A DNA stretch of 64,000 bases from Paramacrobiotus metropolitanus (taxonomy: Eukaryota; Tardigrada; Eutardigrada; Parachela; Macrobiotidae), in assembly GCF_019649055.1 (NCBI RefSeq), contig NW_026570336.1, positions 186,001 to 250,000 on the forward strand, given 5' to 3'. Positions 1 through 11,388 of this stretch are shown piece after piece. The translations under genes and the position numbers were made by a program. The notes under the pieces are model-generated. The model was not told the origin of the DNA and did no database searches. It was given only the letters and a program-made list of their open reading frames with translations. Position 1 is the first letter of the stretch; the number at the start of each line of letters is the position of its first letter.

Positions 1-1081
1 TTGCGTCTTCGTACTCGTACTCGTCGTCGCTGTCGCTGCTGCCATCGTCATCACTCCCATCCCCGTCTTCATTGCCGCCGGGATGCTCATCGTCATCTAC
101 CCGGTCAAGAACAGACCTATACCGCCCCTGGGAACACAGCGTGGCAAGTGTACCTGGATCGCACATACGTGCCGTCTGTCGCAGCCGTGGTGCAGGAGAC
201 GCTGGCGTGCTCGCCCGGGACGAGTGGACAGAAGCGGTGCGGTACCGCGTATTACGCGGAGTGCTGGCCGTTGTTGACGGCAATCGTGAGGACGAATCAG
301 CCACCCGTCCGGCTCTGGCATCCTGGAGCCGCTTCCGGTTGTACTCCGCGTCTACAGCGAGGGCGGCTTCAAACTATAACAAGTAATAGATATGATCTTA
401 AAAAAACTAAGGTCTAAACAAAGCCACTAACTCACCTCCTCATCGGTCATACGCCGGATAGCCGCTGGATCGCGGTCATTCAACGGGATGTATGGTGGCG
501 GAGGCGCGGAGGTGCTTGCACGCTGGCCGTCGTCCCCGCTCTTAACAATGTACAAAGAACATAACAATGTACAAACATAACAATGTACTCTTAACAATGT
601 ACAAAGAACATAACAATATGCATGATACACTGTAAATAATAGTATATGTATGAACAAATGCCAGTGTGACAAAATAATTTTCCACCTACTTGCGCGGAAT
701 CAGCCAGATTGCTACGGCTGCGACGGGCTGGTGTTCTTGATCCCGCTTGTGATCCAGGGCTGCCGCGGATGGAAGCGGCCGGGGATGGTCTCGTGGACGC
801 CGTGCGCGAGCGTGTAGCGCGTACGGAAGACATTTTCCTGCCAAACACATACTATTACTACTTACACATTTTTAATTTTTAGCATGTATGCTACATGTAA
901 TGTGTAGAATCTTACCTGGTACAGAATCGGCACGATAGATATCCAAAGACAAACGTACACACAATCCGTACTCGAAAAGCAATAATCCAGATAATCCGGA
1001 TGATGTAAAAGTAGGTTTGCGTAAGAACTTTTGAGATTTCGAAAATTAATTTTAAAAAATTCAGGTTCTTTGCAAGAGTAC
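1..1081 (-). CDS. 3' part of a multi-exon host gene with acidic C-terminal region (partial)
   Basis: Four exons can be followed on the minus strand: about 1081-916, 837-690, 540-436 and 373-1 (running off the window). Donors are strong: GTAAGA after 916, GTAGGT after 690 and GTGAGT after 436, with CAG or TAG acceptors at the upstream edges. The 540-436 exon is exactly 35 codons and joins in frame to the last exon. The first visible exon holds a hydrophobic stretch (DCVYVCLWISIVPILY), a possible membrane segment. The last exon is Ser/Thr/Pro/Arg-rich and then strongly acidic (GSDDDGSSDSDDEYEYED). Exon 837-690 is 148 bp and needs a one-base frame change to join both neighbours, so there is either a break or an assembly indel. 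I do not recognise the family. The opposite-strand frame here is Arg/His-rich and looks like an antisense artefact. Confidence 0.5.
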
Positions 1082-1250
1082 CTGCAGACTGGCAAAATAT
1101 GTGCGCTGTGCGATGGCTTTGCACACTGCCGTAGCAACTGTATCCTGGTACAGTATTGTCCTTCAGCGAAGAAGGCTAATTAAAGTGCACTGTTCTGTGC
1201 TGCCTAATTGTGTAACAGGCGCACTTATGCATAATCTGCCATGGTCAGCG

Positions 1251-1253
<3 letters not shown>

Positions 1254-1292
<39 letters not shown>
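1254..1292. repeat. (CT)n microsatellite
   Basis: Uninterrupted CT dinucleotide run of about 19 units. Confidence 0.95.
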
Positions 1293-1294
<2 letters not shown>

Positions 1295-1756
1295 ATTGAC
1301 CAGATCGCAGTTTATTACTGGCCGTTACGGCCATAAAATGCGGAATGTACGGACACAGGTGTGTTTGCACAGCTGTGTTGTGGTTCTCCCTGTTTCCTAT
1401 TAAAATGTTTATTTACTTAAGGAATTTTTATGACTTTGACCTCCTCCCTGGTCCCTTTCAAAATGGTTTTACGATTTATTTGTTTAGTACCCCAGGGTGT
1501 AAACCGTGACTACTCATGCCACCCACACAGCCAACGGACACGGGCATTGGCCCCACAACGCTTGAAATGGTCAGCCTAGAGTAGACAGCAGTGACCTACA
1601 GGACCAATTAAGCTGTTGCGTTGGTGACGATGGAAAGCTTGGTTTGAAGACGATTCATTGAGCACAAAAATCATGCAGTACAAAATATGTATAGGCTATG
1701 TATTGTACACACGTATGCTCTGTATGGATTATCAACCCCCTCTCTCACATTTATAG
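1293..1756. other. No gene seen
   Basis: Mixed-composition sequence with no long open frame. It ends in a pyrimidine-containing tract and TATAG that looks like a splice acceptor for the exon starting at 1757. Confidence 0.5.
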
Positions 1757-1915
1757 GTCATTTTGACCACGACAGCCGTCGCGGCCGTAACGGTGGCCCA
1801 TTCGCGCGGGCGCATGGTCTCTGTCATACGCATGCTGTCGGCTGCAAAGCGTTTTCGTCCTGACCAGTTCCGGGCATTCCGCATGATGACCGTGCGGAGT
1901 GCCAAGATTTTCATG
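1757..1915 (+). CDS. Probable internal exon of an unidentified gene
   Basis: A 159-bp stretch, exactly 53 open codons, lies between TTATAG (acceptor) and GTAAAA (donor). It is GC-richer than its flanks. The peptide is rich in Ala, Val, Arg and Met (for example RFRPDQFRAFRMMTVRSAKI) and begins with a short hydrophobic run. I do not recognise it. The satellite array starts only about 15 bp past its donor, so any downstream exon of this gene is separated by the array and probably by the whole Polinton. The minus-strand frame is also open but lacks splice signals at its edges. Confidence 0.4.
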
Positions 1916-1930
1916 GTAAAACAATTTTCA

Positions 1931-4900
1931 CGAGTCAGCTTACTGTAGCTACAGTTTCAATGTGAAGATCCAGCCAAGTCTGCGGGAAATCATCGATTTC
2001 TGTAACAAATCTCGAAAACATCGATGTTTTCGCTTTATGCTGAAAGAAATAGTTTATAGCAAATAAACGATAGCAATGCTTTAGCCTGTGCGTCATCGCA
2101 TTCAACACGAGACAAAACTCTGGTATAGACGATTCGGAAAAGCGGAATTTGTCCACACTACCAAGGACCCAGTCACTAACGTCCTTATACTGAACATCAC
2201 AGCCGTACCTAAAAACTTCTTTTTATAGGTGTCGTATTTTTTTCAAGTAAGCTTACGGTATCTACTGTTTCAAAGTGAACTTGTAACTAATTATCCAGGA
2301 AATCATTGATTTCTGCAATAAGTGTCGAAAACATCGATGTTTCCGATTTCGGCTGAAAAAAAGTAGTTTTTAGCAAATTAACGACAGCAATGCTTTAGCC
2401 TGTGCGTCATCGTATTCAGCAGGAGACAAAAAGCTGTTATAGACGATTCAAAAAAGCGGAATTTGTCCACACTACCAAGGACCCAGTCACCAACGTACCG
2501 ATATAGAACATCAAAGCCGTACTTTAAAACTTCTTTTTGGAGTTGTCGTATTTTAACGAGTCAGCTTACGGTACCTACAGTTTCAATGTGAAGATCCAGC
2601 CAAGTCCCCGGAAAATCATTGATTTCTGCAACAAATCTCGAAAACATCGATGCTTTCGCTTTCTGCTGAAAAAAGTAGTTTATAGAAAATCAACGACAGC
2701 AATGCTTTGGCCTGTGCGTCGTCGTATTCTACATGAGACAAAAAGCTGGTATGAACGATCCAAAAAAGCGGAATTTGTCCACACTACCAAGGACCCAGTC
2801 ACCAACGTCCTTATACTGAACATCACAGCCGTACCTAAAAACTTCTTTTTATAGGTGTCGTATTTTTTTCAAGTAAGCTTACGGTATCTACTGTTTCAAA
2901 GTGAACTTGTAACTAATTATCCGGGAAATCATTGATTTCTGCAATAAGTCTCGAAAACATCGCTGTTTATGATTTCGGCTGAAAAAAAGTAGTTTTTAGC
3001 AAATCAACGACAGCAATGCTTTAGCCTGTGCGTCATCGTATTCAGCAGGAGACAAAAAGCTGTTATAAACAATTCGAAAAAGCGGAATTTGTCGACACTA
3101 CCAAGGACCCAGTCACCAACGTACCGATGTTGAACATCAAAGCCATACCTTAAAATTTCTTTTTGGAGATGTCGTATTTTATACGAGTCAGCTTACTGTC
3201 GCTACAGTTTCAATGTGAAGATCCACCCAAGTCTCCGGGAAATCATTGATTTCTGCAACAAATCTCGAAAACATCGATGTTTTCGCTTTCTGCTGAAAAA
3301 AAGTAGTCTATAGCAAAATAACGACAGCAACGCTTTGGCCTGTGCGTCATCGTATTCAACAGGAGACAAAAAGCTGGTATAAACGATTCAAAAAAGCGGA
3401 ATTTGTCCACACTACCAAGGACCCAGTCACCAACGTCCTTATACTGAACATCACAGCCGTACCTAAAAACTTCTTTTTATAGGTGTCGTATTTTTTTCGA
3501 GTAAGCTTACGGTATCTACTGTTTCAAAGTGAACTTGTAACTAATTATCCAGGAAATCATTGATTTCTGCAATAAGTGTCGAAAACATCGATGTTTCCGA
3601 TTTCGGCTGAAAAAAAGTAGTTTTTAGCAAATAAACGACAGCAATGCTTTAGCCTGTGCGTCATCGCATTCAACACGAGACAAAAAGCTGGTATAAACGA
3701 TTCAAAAAAGCGGAATTTGTCCACACTACCAAGGACCCAGTCACCAACGTCCTTATACTGAACATCACAGCCGTACCTAAAAACTTCTTTTTATAGGTGT
3801 CGTATTTTTTTCGAGTAAGCTTACGGTATCTACTGTTTCAAAGTGAACTTGTAACTAATTATCCAGGAAATCATTGATTTCTGCAATAAGTGTCGAAAAC
3901 ATCGATGTGTCCGATTTCGGCTGAAAAAAGTAGTTTTAGCAAATTAACGACAGCAATGCTTTAGCCTGTGCGTCATCGTATTCAGCAGGAGACAAAAAGC
4001 TGTTATAGACGATTCAAAAAAGCGGAATTTGTCCACATTACCAAGGACCCAGTCACCAACGTACCGATATAGAACATCAAAGCCGTACCTTAAAACTTCT
4101 TTTTGGAGTTGTCGCATTTTAACGAGTCAGCTTACGGTACCTACAGTTTCAATGAGAAGATCCAGCCAAGTCTCTGGGAAATCATTGATTTCTGCAACAA
4201 ATCTCGAAAACATCGATGTTTTCGCTTTCTGCTGAAAAAAGTAGTCTATAGCAAAATAACGACAAATAACGGACAGCATAAACGATGCTTTGGGACCTGT
4301 ACGTATTTTAACAAGTCAGCTTACGGTACCTACAGTTTCAATGTGAAGATCAGCCAAGTCCCCGGAAGATCATTGATTTCTGCAACAAATCTCGAAAACA
4401 TCGATGTTTTCGCTTTCTGCTGAAAAAAGTAGTTTATAGAAAATCAACGACAGCAATGCTTTGGCCTGTGCGTCGTCGTATTCTACATGAGACAAAAAGC
4501 TGGTATGAACGATCCAAAAAAGCGGAATTTGTCCACACTACCAAGGACCCAGTCACCAACGTCCTTATACTGAACATCACAGCCGTACCTAAAAACTTCT
4601 TTTTATAGGTGTCGTATTTTTTCAAGTAAGCTTACGGTATCTACTGTTTCAAAGTGAACTTGTAACTAATTATCCGGGAAATCATTGATTTCTGCAATAA
4701 GTCTCGAAAACATCGCTGTTTATGATTTCGGCTGAATAAAAGTAGTTTTAGCAAATCAACGACAGCAATGCTTTTAGCCTGTGCGTCATCGTATTCAGCA
4801 GGAGACAAAAGCTGTTATAAACAATTCGAAAAAAGCGGAATTTGTCCCCACCACCAAGGACCCAGTCAACAACGTACCGATGTTGAACATCAAAGCCATA

Positions 4901-7459
4901 CCTTAAAATTTCTTTTTGGAGATGTCGTATTTTATTCGAGTCAGCTTACTGTCGCTACAGTTTCAATGTGAAGATCCAGCCAAGTCTCTGGAAAATCATT
5001 GATTTCTGCAACAAATCTCGAAAACATCGATGTTTTCGCTTTCTGCTGAAAGAAGTAGTTTATAGCAAAATAACGACAGCAACGCTTTGGCCTGTGCGTC
5101 ATCGTATTCAGCAGGAGACAAAAAGCTGGTATAGACGATTCAAAAAAGCGGAATTTGTCCACACTACCAAGGACCCAGTCACCAACGTCCTTATACTGAA
5201 CATCACAGCCGTACCTAAAACTTCTTTTTATAGGTGTCGTATTTTTTTCGAGTAAGCTTACGGTATCTACTGTTTCAAAGTGAACTTGTAACTAATTATC
5301 CGGGAAATTATTGATTTCTGCAATAAGTCTCGAAAACATCGATGTTTCCGATTTCGGCTGAAAAAAGTAGTTTATAGAAAATCAACGACAGCAATGCTTT
5401 AGCCTGTGCGTCATCGCATTCAACACGAGACAAAAAGCTGGTATAAACGATTCAAAAAAGCGGAATTTGTCCACACTACCAAGGACCCAGTCACCAACGT
5501 CCTTATACTGAACATCACAGCCGTACCTAAAAACTTCTTTTTATAGGTGTCGTATTTTTTTCGAGTAAGCTTACGGTATCTACTGTTTCAAAGTGAACTT
5601 GTAACTAATTATCCAGGAAATCATTGATTTCTGCAATAAGTGTCGAAAACATCGATGTGTCCGATTTCGGCTGAAAAAAAGTAGTTTTTAGCAAATTAAC
5701 GACAGCAATGCTTTAGCCTGTGCGTCATCGTATTCAGCAGGAGACAAAAAGCTGTTATAGACGATTCAAAAAAGCGGAATTTGTCCACATTACCAAGGAC
5801 CCAGTCACCAACGTACCGATATAGAACATCAAAGCCGTACCTTAAAACTTCTTTTTGGAGTTGTCGTATTTTAACGAGTCAGCTTACGGTACCTACAGTT
5901 TCAATGAGAAGATCCAGCCAAGTCTCTGGGAAATCATTGATTTGTGCAACAAACCTCGAAAACATCGATGTTTTCGATTTAGGCTGAAAAAAGTAAATTT
6001 TAGCAAATCAACGACAGCAATTCTTTAGCCTGTGCGTCATCGTATTCAACAGGAGACAAAAAGCTGGTATAAACGATTCAAAAAAGCGGAATTTGTCCAC
6101 ACTACCAAGGACCCAGTCACCAACGTACCCATATTGAACATCACAGCCGTACCTAAAAACTTCTTTTATAGGTGTCGTATTTTTTTCGAGTAAGCTTACG
6201 GTATCTACTGTTTCAAAGTGAACTTGTAACTAATTATCCGGGAAATCATTGATTTCTGCAATAAGTCTCGAAAACATCGATGTTTCCGATTTCGGCTGAA
6301 AAAAAGTAGTTTTTAGCAAATCAACGACAGCATTGCTTTAACCTGTGCGTCGTCGTATTCAGCAGGAGACAGAAAGCTGTTATAAACGATCCAAAAAAGC
6401 GAAAGTTGTACACACTACCACGGACCCAGGGACCATTGTACTTATATTGAACATCACAGCTGTACCATAAAGCTTCTTTTTGGAGATGTCGTATTTTTTT
6501 CGTGTCAGCTTACTGTCGCTACAGTTTCAATGTGAAGATCCAGCCAAGTCTCCGGAAAATCATTGATTTCTGCAACAAATCTCGAAAACATCGATGTTTT
6601 CGCTTTCTGCTGAAAAAGTAGTTTATAGAAAATCAACGACAGCAATGCTTTGGCCTGTGCGTCGTCGTATTCTACATGAGACAAAAAGCTGGTATGAACG
6701 ATCCAAAAAAGCGGAATTTGTCCACACTACCAAGGACCCAGTCACCAACGTACCCATATTGAACATCAGAGCCGTACCTAAAAACTTTTTTTTAATGGTG
6801 TCGTATTTTTTTCGAGTAAGTTTACGGTATCTGCTGTTTCAAAGTGAACATGTAACTAATTATCCGGGAAATCTTTGATTTCTGCAACAAATCTCGAAAA
6901 CATCGATATTTTCGCTTTCTGCTGAAAGAAGTAGTTTATAGCAAACAAACCACAGCAATGCTTTAGCCTGTGCGTCATCGCATTTAACACGAGACAAAAC
7001 TCTGGTATAGACGATTCGAAAAAACGGAATTTGTCGACACTACCAAGGACCCAGTCACCAACGTACCGATGTTGAACATCAAAGCCATACCTTAAAATTT
7101 CTTTTGGAGATGTCGTATTTTATACGAGTCAGCTTACGGTACCTACAGTTTCAATGTGAAGATCCAGCCAACTCTCTGGGAAATTATTGATTTCAGCAAT
7201 AAATGTAAAAACATCGATGTTTTCGCTTTCTGCTGAAAAAAAGTAGTCCATAGCAAAATAACGACAGCAACGCTTTGGCCTGTGCGTCAACGTATTCAGC
7301 ACAAGACAAAAAGCTGGTATAGACGATTCAACAAAGCGGAATTTGTCCCCACTACCAAGGACCCAGTGACCAACGTACCTTTATTGAACATCACAGCTGT
7401 ACCTTAAAACTTCTTTTTGGAGATGTCGTATTTTTTTCGAGTCAGCTTACTGTAGCTAC
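1931..7459. repeat. Satellite-like tandem array, ~313-bp unit, two alternating subtypes
   Basis: About 18 units start near 1931, 2247, 2557, 2867, 3185, 3499, 3813, 4121, 4310 (a short ~190-bp unit), 4623, 4938, 5248, 5563, 5875, 6187, 6502, 6812, 7125 and 7437. Type A units begin CGAGTCAGCTTAC and run into TTTCAATGTGAAGATCCAGC. Type B units begin CGAGTAAGCTTACGGTATC and run into AAAGTGAACTTGTAACTAAT. They mostly alternate, giving a ~625-bp dimer. Most units contain the 20-bp perfect palindrome CGAAAACATCGATGTTTTCG or a near copy. Short open frames inside are repeat artefacts. The array stops exactly at the Polinton left end. Confidence 0.95.
7454..7459. repeat. Candidate Polinton target-site duplication (left)
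   Basis: AGCTAC directly precedes the left inverted repeat. The same hexamer occurs at 32948-32953, three bases beyond the right end as I place it. Polintons normally make 5-6 bp duplications. The 3-base offset (GAC) leaves this uncertain. Confidence 0.45.
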
Positions 7460-7545
7460 AGTAGTAATATGCCTGTCTCGACCGGCTTTTAGATGTGGGA
7501 CGCTGATAAGAGCGTCCCGGGATGACGTCCCGTTTTTCAAAAATA
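7460..7545 (+). repeat. Polinton left terminal inverted repeat
   Basis: Starts AGTAGTAATATG and matches the reverse complement of 32861-32944 with only a few mismatches before both sides fade into A/T-rich sequence. It contains a perfect 8-bp-stem hairpin at 7497-7518 (GGGACGCT, loop GATAAG, AGCGTCCC), followed by GGGATGACGTCCC, a second small dyad. Confidence 0.95.
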
Positions 7546-7740
7546 ATTTAGAAAATTCTGAAAAAATTCCTAATGACCTGGAAAAATTCGTAAAAATAGG
7601 GTAAATATGTGTTAAATAGAGAAACGTGTTTGAACATGAAAGCTTGAATGCAACGGTGGTATTTATAGCCAAAATAGGAACTGACGGAAAGTTAATTACT
7701 AGCTGATGGACTTGTACAATCGTATATTATCGTTCCTTGA

Positions 7741-8927
7741 ATGGGGTATTCATCTTGGACCCCTTTGGAACTGGCTAAGGCTGGCTTTGAATGTACTGGT
7801 TATGAGGACTTAATTACGTGTAGTTATTGTCTTGGAACTATTAGTGCACGGAACATAAAGGGTACACCGGTTGCAACACATAAAATTTATTTTCCGGATT
7901 GTAAAATGTCGAGATCAGAAAGTGAAGTTACCAGCTGTAGTGACACCGAAGCGGACGCAGACGTTTATGATGGAGAGGCTAGTGAGGAGGAATTTGCTGG
8001 ATTCGAGGTGTACAGCAAGGACATCATTACCAAGGTTTACTGCCCAAAAATGCAATCCTATGAAAGCCGCTTCGCTACTTTTGCTCGTTGGCCAAGCAGT
8101 CCACATCAACATCCACAAGAAATGGCTGCAGCGGGTTTTACTTTATAAACTATTGTATACTGACACGCTGTTTTTACTGTGGCATGGGAAGAGATTGCTG
8201 GAGAGAAAATGAAGACCCTTGGGAGATTCATGCTGCCTTAAGACCGCAGTGTCCGTATTTGATGGAGCAGAAGGGGAAAGTTTTATAAATACGATTCAGC
8301 AGAAGAAACAGAACAAATATAGAAATGCATCTAAAGAAGGTTAGATTGGCAGTAAAAGAGTAAATACCGTATTACAACTAAGCTTTCGATATTGTAGATG
8401 AAGACGCGCTGCTGTGGCCAGACAACGTGGCCGAAGAAGAAAAAATTCTACAAGCTTTACAGTTCTATAGTTGGGAGCACGTGATGGAAGCCTTACGCCG
8501 GCGTCCGAGTGCGAGAATCATGGCCCAGTCGGAGCTGGGGTTTCCCTGGTCTGTTCCTGGCTTGAACAGGGTTGCCGGGACAGCGAAAGGCGTGAAAGGT
8601 TATTGGCTTTATATAGTGGCCCTGCATTGCTGAACGGTAAATCAGTTTTGTGGTATTAACAGAAATGCGAGAATGAAGGGTAATAGCGAGGAACATCTGC
8701 GGGCAGTAAGAGAGCATTGGCGACGAATATTCCTACGTTCTCCAGCAGATCATCTGGCCGAAGTGAAAGACGAAAAGCTGTGTAAAATTTGTTACACAAA
8801 TGTCATCACGCAGGTTCTATATCCATGTGGTCATTTTGTTGTTTGCAACTGTTGTGTGAAGGACTGTGATGGTTACCCAATGTGTCGTTCCGTCATAAAA
8901 AAAATCTTGCCAGTGTATTTTTGTTAA
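7741..8927 (+). pseudogene. IAP-like gene: two BIR domains and a C-terminal RING, frame-broken
   Basis: The first open part (7741-8148) holds a BIR-like zinc fold: AGFECTG, then CSYC, then HKIYFPDC. A second BIR begins at about 8040 (SRFATFARWP ... MAAAGF) and jumps frame near 8145. It continues as CFYCGMG, WRENEDPWEIHA and CPYL, the usual Cx2C...H...C set. After a poorly conserved linker, a RING-type finger lies at 8780-8927: LCKICYT, PCGHFVVCNCC and PMCRSVI. The last zinc pair reads YPMC where CPxC is expected, so one ligand looks lost. Known BIR-RING proteins bind caspases or act as ubiquitin ligases; in a virus-like element this suggests control of host cell death (inference). It is the first gene after the left terminus. 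Confidence 0.8.
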
Positions 8928-8977
8928 AAAAAGAACAAGCTGTGGCTTGCTACTGAAATTTTTTTGTTTTATGTTAA

Positions 8978-9050
8978 GCTACCAGGGGATCGAACCCCAG
9001 ACCTTATCCTATAAAATTGTTTAGTTTACGAGTAAGCCACAACATGTTGA
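8978..9050 (-). other. tRNA-like / pol III promoter-like segment (possible SINE head)
   Basis: On the minus strand TGGCTTACTCG resembles a tRNA A box and, ~35 nt later, GGTTCGATCCC matches the B-box consensus, with a T-arm-like stem around it. The acceptor ends do not pair, so it is not a sound tRNA gene. A decayed tRNA or tRNA-derived SINE is the likeliest reading. Confidence 0.4.
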
Positions 9051-9175
9051 TGATTGCAGGTGAAAGATGATTGAAGTTTTGCATCTATTTGATTACTTAC
9101 TAGAAATCCACAACGCACTCTGCGCAAAAGGAACCGGCGAAGACGGAATCGACCAATAGTTATTAAGAGCAGTTG

Positions 9176-9720
9176 CATTACTACCAGCGTTATGTATCAG
9201 CTTTCACGGAAGCTAGTCAAACATTCAAGTTTGTTACAGGACATACAAGGAACAAGCAGCATTGGACATGACCAAGATATGGTAACGTCTATTGCTGAAG
9301 TTCCGTGGTACACGTCCTCCCTATATTTGCAAAGCCAATACTTTTTAAGTTCCAATTCACATTGAGGTGTACATGGAACTGGTGGCTATGGAAATGACCA
9401 ATTACAATTGAGGTAATTTCCATTACTACCAGCGCTACGTATCAACTCTCATAAAAGTCTGTCAAACATTCAAAAATACTGCAGGACGTACAAAGAACCA
9501 ATAATAATGATGGATATGACCAACGTGCGGTAATGTCCATCATTATGGCTCCTGCTACAGACCGTCGACTTATTTATGAAGCCTATACCTTGAGTTCTGA
9601 ATCGCATTGAGGTGAACATGGAGCTAGTCGCAATGGAAATGACCAATAGAAACTACGGTGATGTCCATTACTACCAGCGCAATGTACAACTCACACAAAA
9701 GTGTAACGGGAATTACGGAT
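9176..9720. repeat. Three imperfect tandem repeats of ~245 bp, non-coding
   Basis: CATTACTACCAGCG recurs at 9176, 9421 and 9666, exactly 245 bp apart. Surrounding blocks (TGACCAAT upstream, TCAAACATTCAA and ACAAAGAACC downstream) repeat as well. No open frame of note lies in 8.93-10.27 kb. Confidence 0.8.
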
Positions 9721-9779
9721 AGTAACAGATTAGATATTTGATCACATTCCTTTCAAAGCAGTTCCTGGTAACTGAACTG

Positions 9780-10060
9780 GTTTCGGTCCTGCTCAGTAGT
9801 CGTAGTAAGCTACATGGATTCGATCAATCCAGTTTAACTCAACCACGATTACAGAGCAATACCGTATATATGAACAAATAAACAAGTGAAAACTCTGCAG
9901 GGTCATAGTATGAACCCTGCTCAGGTCAATAAAAAAGAAATATGGAGCCCAAAGGTCACGACGCTGACGGTCCTGCTTAGTAATCGTAGTCAGTCCAAAG
10001 GATTTGGTCAATCCATTTTGAACTGATCTAAAATATCCAAGCAATACCGTGACGGGGAAT
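9780..10060. repeat. Two ~190-bp diverged repeats
   Basis: TCCTGCTCAGTAGTCGTAGT at about 9786 and TCCTGCTTAGTAATCGTAGT at about 9969 each lead into GGATT(C/T)G(A/G)TCAATCCA and later AGCAATACCGT. This is a second small duplication upstream of the 10.3-kb gene. Confidence 0.65.
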
Positions 10061-10265
10061 GGCGGGCGAGACAAGGTCGCTAGGGCCATAATATCCAACT
10101 GGCACCGAACAACTCTGAACCACTTTATACACCAAAGTTGGTTCAAGAACGGAAGACGACTGAATTTTGCTGTTGGAAATATTGGGCTTTATATACCATG
10201 TTTGAGAACTGCTGACCGGAAATGGCAGATACTATCTTTGTTGTAACTGGTATATAAGAGCTGAA

Positions 10266-10711
10266 ATGTTTGCAACTGTGGCTACCATGAAGCATGTCAG
10301 TACCATGGCGCAGATGTACGACAACACATTAGCGGTAATGTACGAGGCCGAGATTTTGCCTTTTGCAGGTTCCTATAGCCAACTGCAGTGGAGTTTGGCT
10401 GGAAATGTAAAGGCCAACGTGATAACGTTCAAGGGAAGTTTGATTGGATGGAGATTGAAGGTCAACAGGGAGAGCGATTAGTATTCATCCATCTCTTACC
10501 GATGGAGGCAAAGAAACTACACGAAGCGTTGACTCCGCGAAAGACATCCATCCGGCTGAAGTCCGTCGAAGGATTAAGCTGGGACATGGAAGTGGAAGCT
10601 ACAACATACTGCTCAAAGTTATTGTTAAATCATCCAGAGATGGTGCTGGAGCTGCCTTTATTGGCCCAAAGAAGTTGTGTAACATTCTACAGGCGTATGA
10701 GCGCGAAATAA
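10266..10711 (+). pseudogene. Unknown Polinton protein, paralogue 1, frame-broken
   Basis: The first part (10266-10481) and second part (10388-10711) are one protein interrupted by an apparent one-base loss near 10435, just after VITFKG. It is clearly related to the next gene: (I/V)MYxA near the N-terminus, SWD/QWSL, KxNxIT-KG, then LHEAL against IHELL. It ends in a different C-terminus. I know no named family for it. The promoter may be the TATA-like GGTATATAAG at 10250, although that is very close to the first ATG, so a downstream start is possible. Confidence 0.55.
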
Positions 10712-10761
10712 ATGAAGCGTGTGCTGGCTAGCTGTTATTGATGGCAATATTGAATAAAGTC

Positions 10762-10770
10762 TATTTAAGG
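10762..10770 (+). promoter_or_regulatory. TATTTAAGG motif
   Basis: Lies between paralogue 1 and paralogue 2, 86 bp before the next ATG. It sits in a longer shared string TAAAGTCTATTTAAGG that is repeated after paralogue 2. It is a TATA-like candidate promoter. Confidence 0.45.
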
Positions 10771-10855
10771 TGGTTGTTGTATATAGTACAGAAAAAACCA
10801 TATCGTTAATCAGAGAATATCTTTACACTGCAAAACGAACGCCATATCGAACACA

Positions 10856-11308
10856 ATGGACGCTACATCAGATATAATGTACGGAGCGGTGATTAAACCG
10901 TTAGACCAGGGAGAATGCGAAGCGAGCTGGGATTTGAAACGAGGTACAAAAGTTAATATCATAACGGGCAAGGGAGGCCGTTTTAAGCGATTGCAACTTG
11001 TGGACGAACAGGCAGGGGCGAGAGTGTCCTGGACGTTTGGTGCTGCAGAAGCATACGACATCCATGAATTATTAAAAAAGTCCAAAATGGTTAAAAAATT
11101 TAAAGATACACAACCGGAATCACCTTGGACATTGGAAATAGAGTACGAACTGGATTGTTCAAGAATGGCATTAGTCAACGCTCATGGGTTCTCCATCCAC
11201 TTTAAGAGTTACGACCAGTATATGCTGTATCATATACTGCACGGTTTCTTGGAAGAAATTAAGATAGCACTAGAGACCGATACGGCTGCGGGTGTAAAGT
11301 CTATTTAA
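10856..11308 (+). CDS. Unknown Polinton protein, paralogue 2, intact
   Basis: 150 codons, ATG in ACACAATGG context, and no breaks. It is the intact partner of the preceding gene. The shared core is about residues 8-75: IMYGAVIKPL, ASWDLKRGTKVNIITGKGG, then DEQAGARVSW and EAYDIHELL. No signal peptide or membrane segment is visible, and the protein is mixed-charge and likely cytosolic or nuclear. The alternating charged and hydrophobic beta-like stretches would suit a small nucleic-acid or protein-binding fold, but that is a guess. The stop codon overlaps a second TATTTAAGG motif. The gene and its downstream motif were apparently duplicated as one unit. Confidence 0.7.
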   Translation: MDATSDIMYGAVIKPLDQGECEASWDLKRGTKVNIITGKGGRFKRLQLVDEQAGARVSWTFGAAEAYDIHELLKKSKMVKKFKDTQPESPWTLEIEYELDCSRMALVNAHGFSIHFKSYDQYMLYHILHGFLEEIKIALETDTAAGVKSI

Positions 11309-11310
11309 GG
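11302..11310 (+). promoter_or_regulatory. TATTTAAGG motif overlapping a stop codon
   Basis: The TAA inside the motif is the stop of the preceding gene. It lies 79 bp before the ATG of the secreted-protein gene and is preceded by TAAAGTC as in the copy at 10762. Confidence 0.45.
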
Positions 11311-11388
11311 CCTTAGGAGTTCAAGTTTCAGAGTATAAGGCAACGACCTGCAAGTTTCTAGAACGTCGTTTTTTTATTAAAAACAACC

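Noticed and set aside
1-417. Rightward Arg/His/Cys-rich frame and an overlapping frame that looks like a membrane helix
   Set aside because: The minus strand is bounded by good splice sites and joins in frame to the next exon. The plus-strand frames are antisense to its acidic region.
1931-7459. Regular repeats considered as a CRISPR array or gene family
   Set aside because: Units are contiguous ~313-bp satellites with no short direct-repeat/spacer pattern, in an animal genome, and internal frames are not conserved between units.
8978-9050. Functional tRNA gene
   Set aside because: A and B boxes are present but acceptor arms do not pair and no sound anticodon arm forms.
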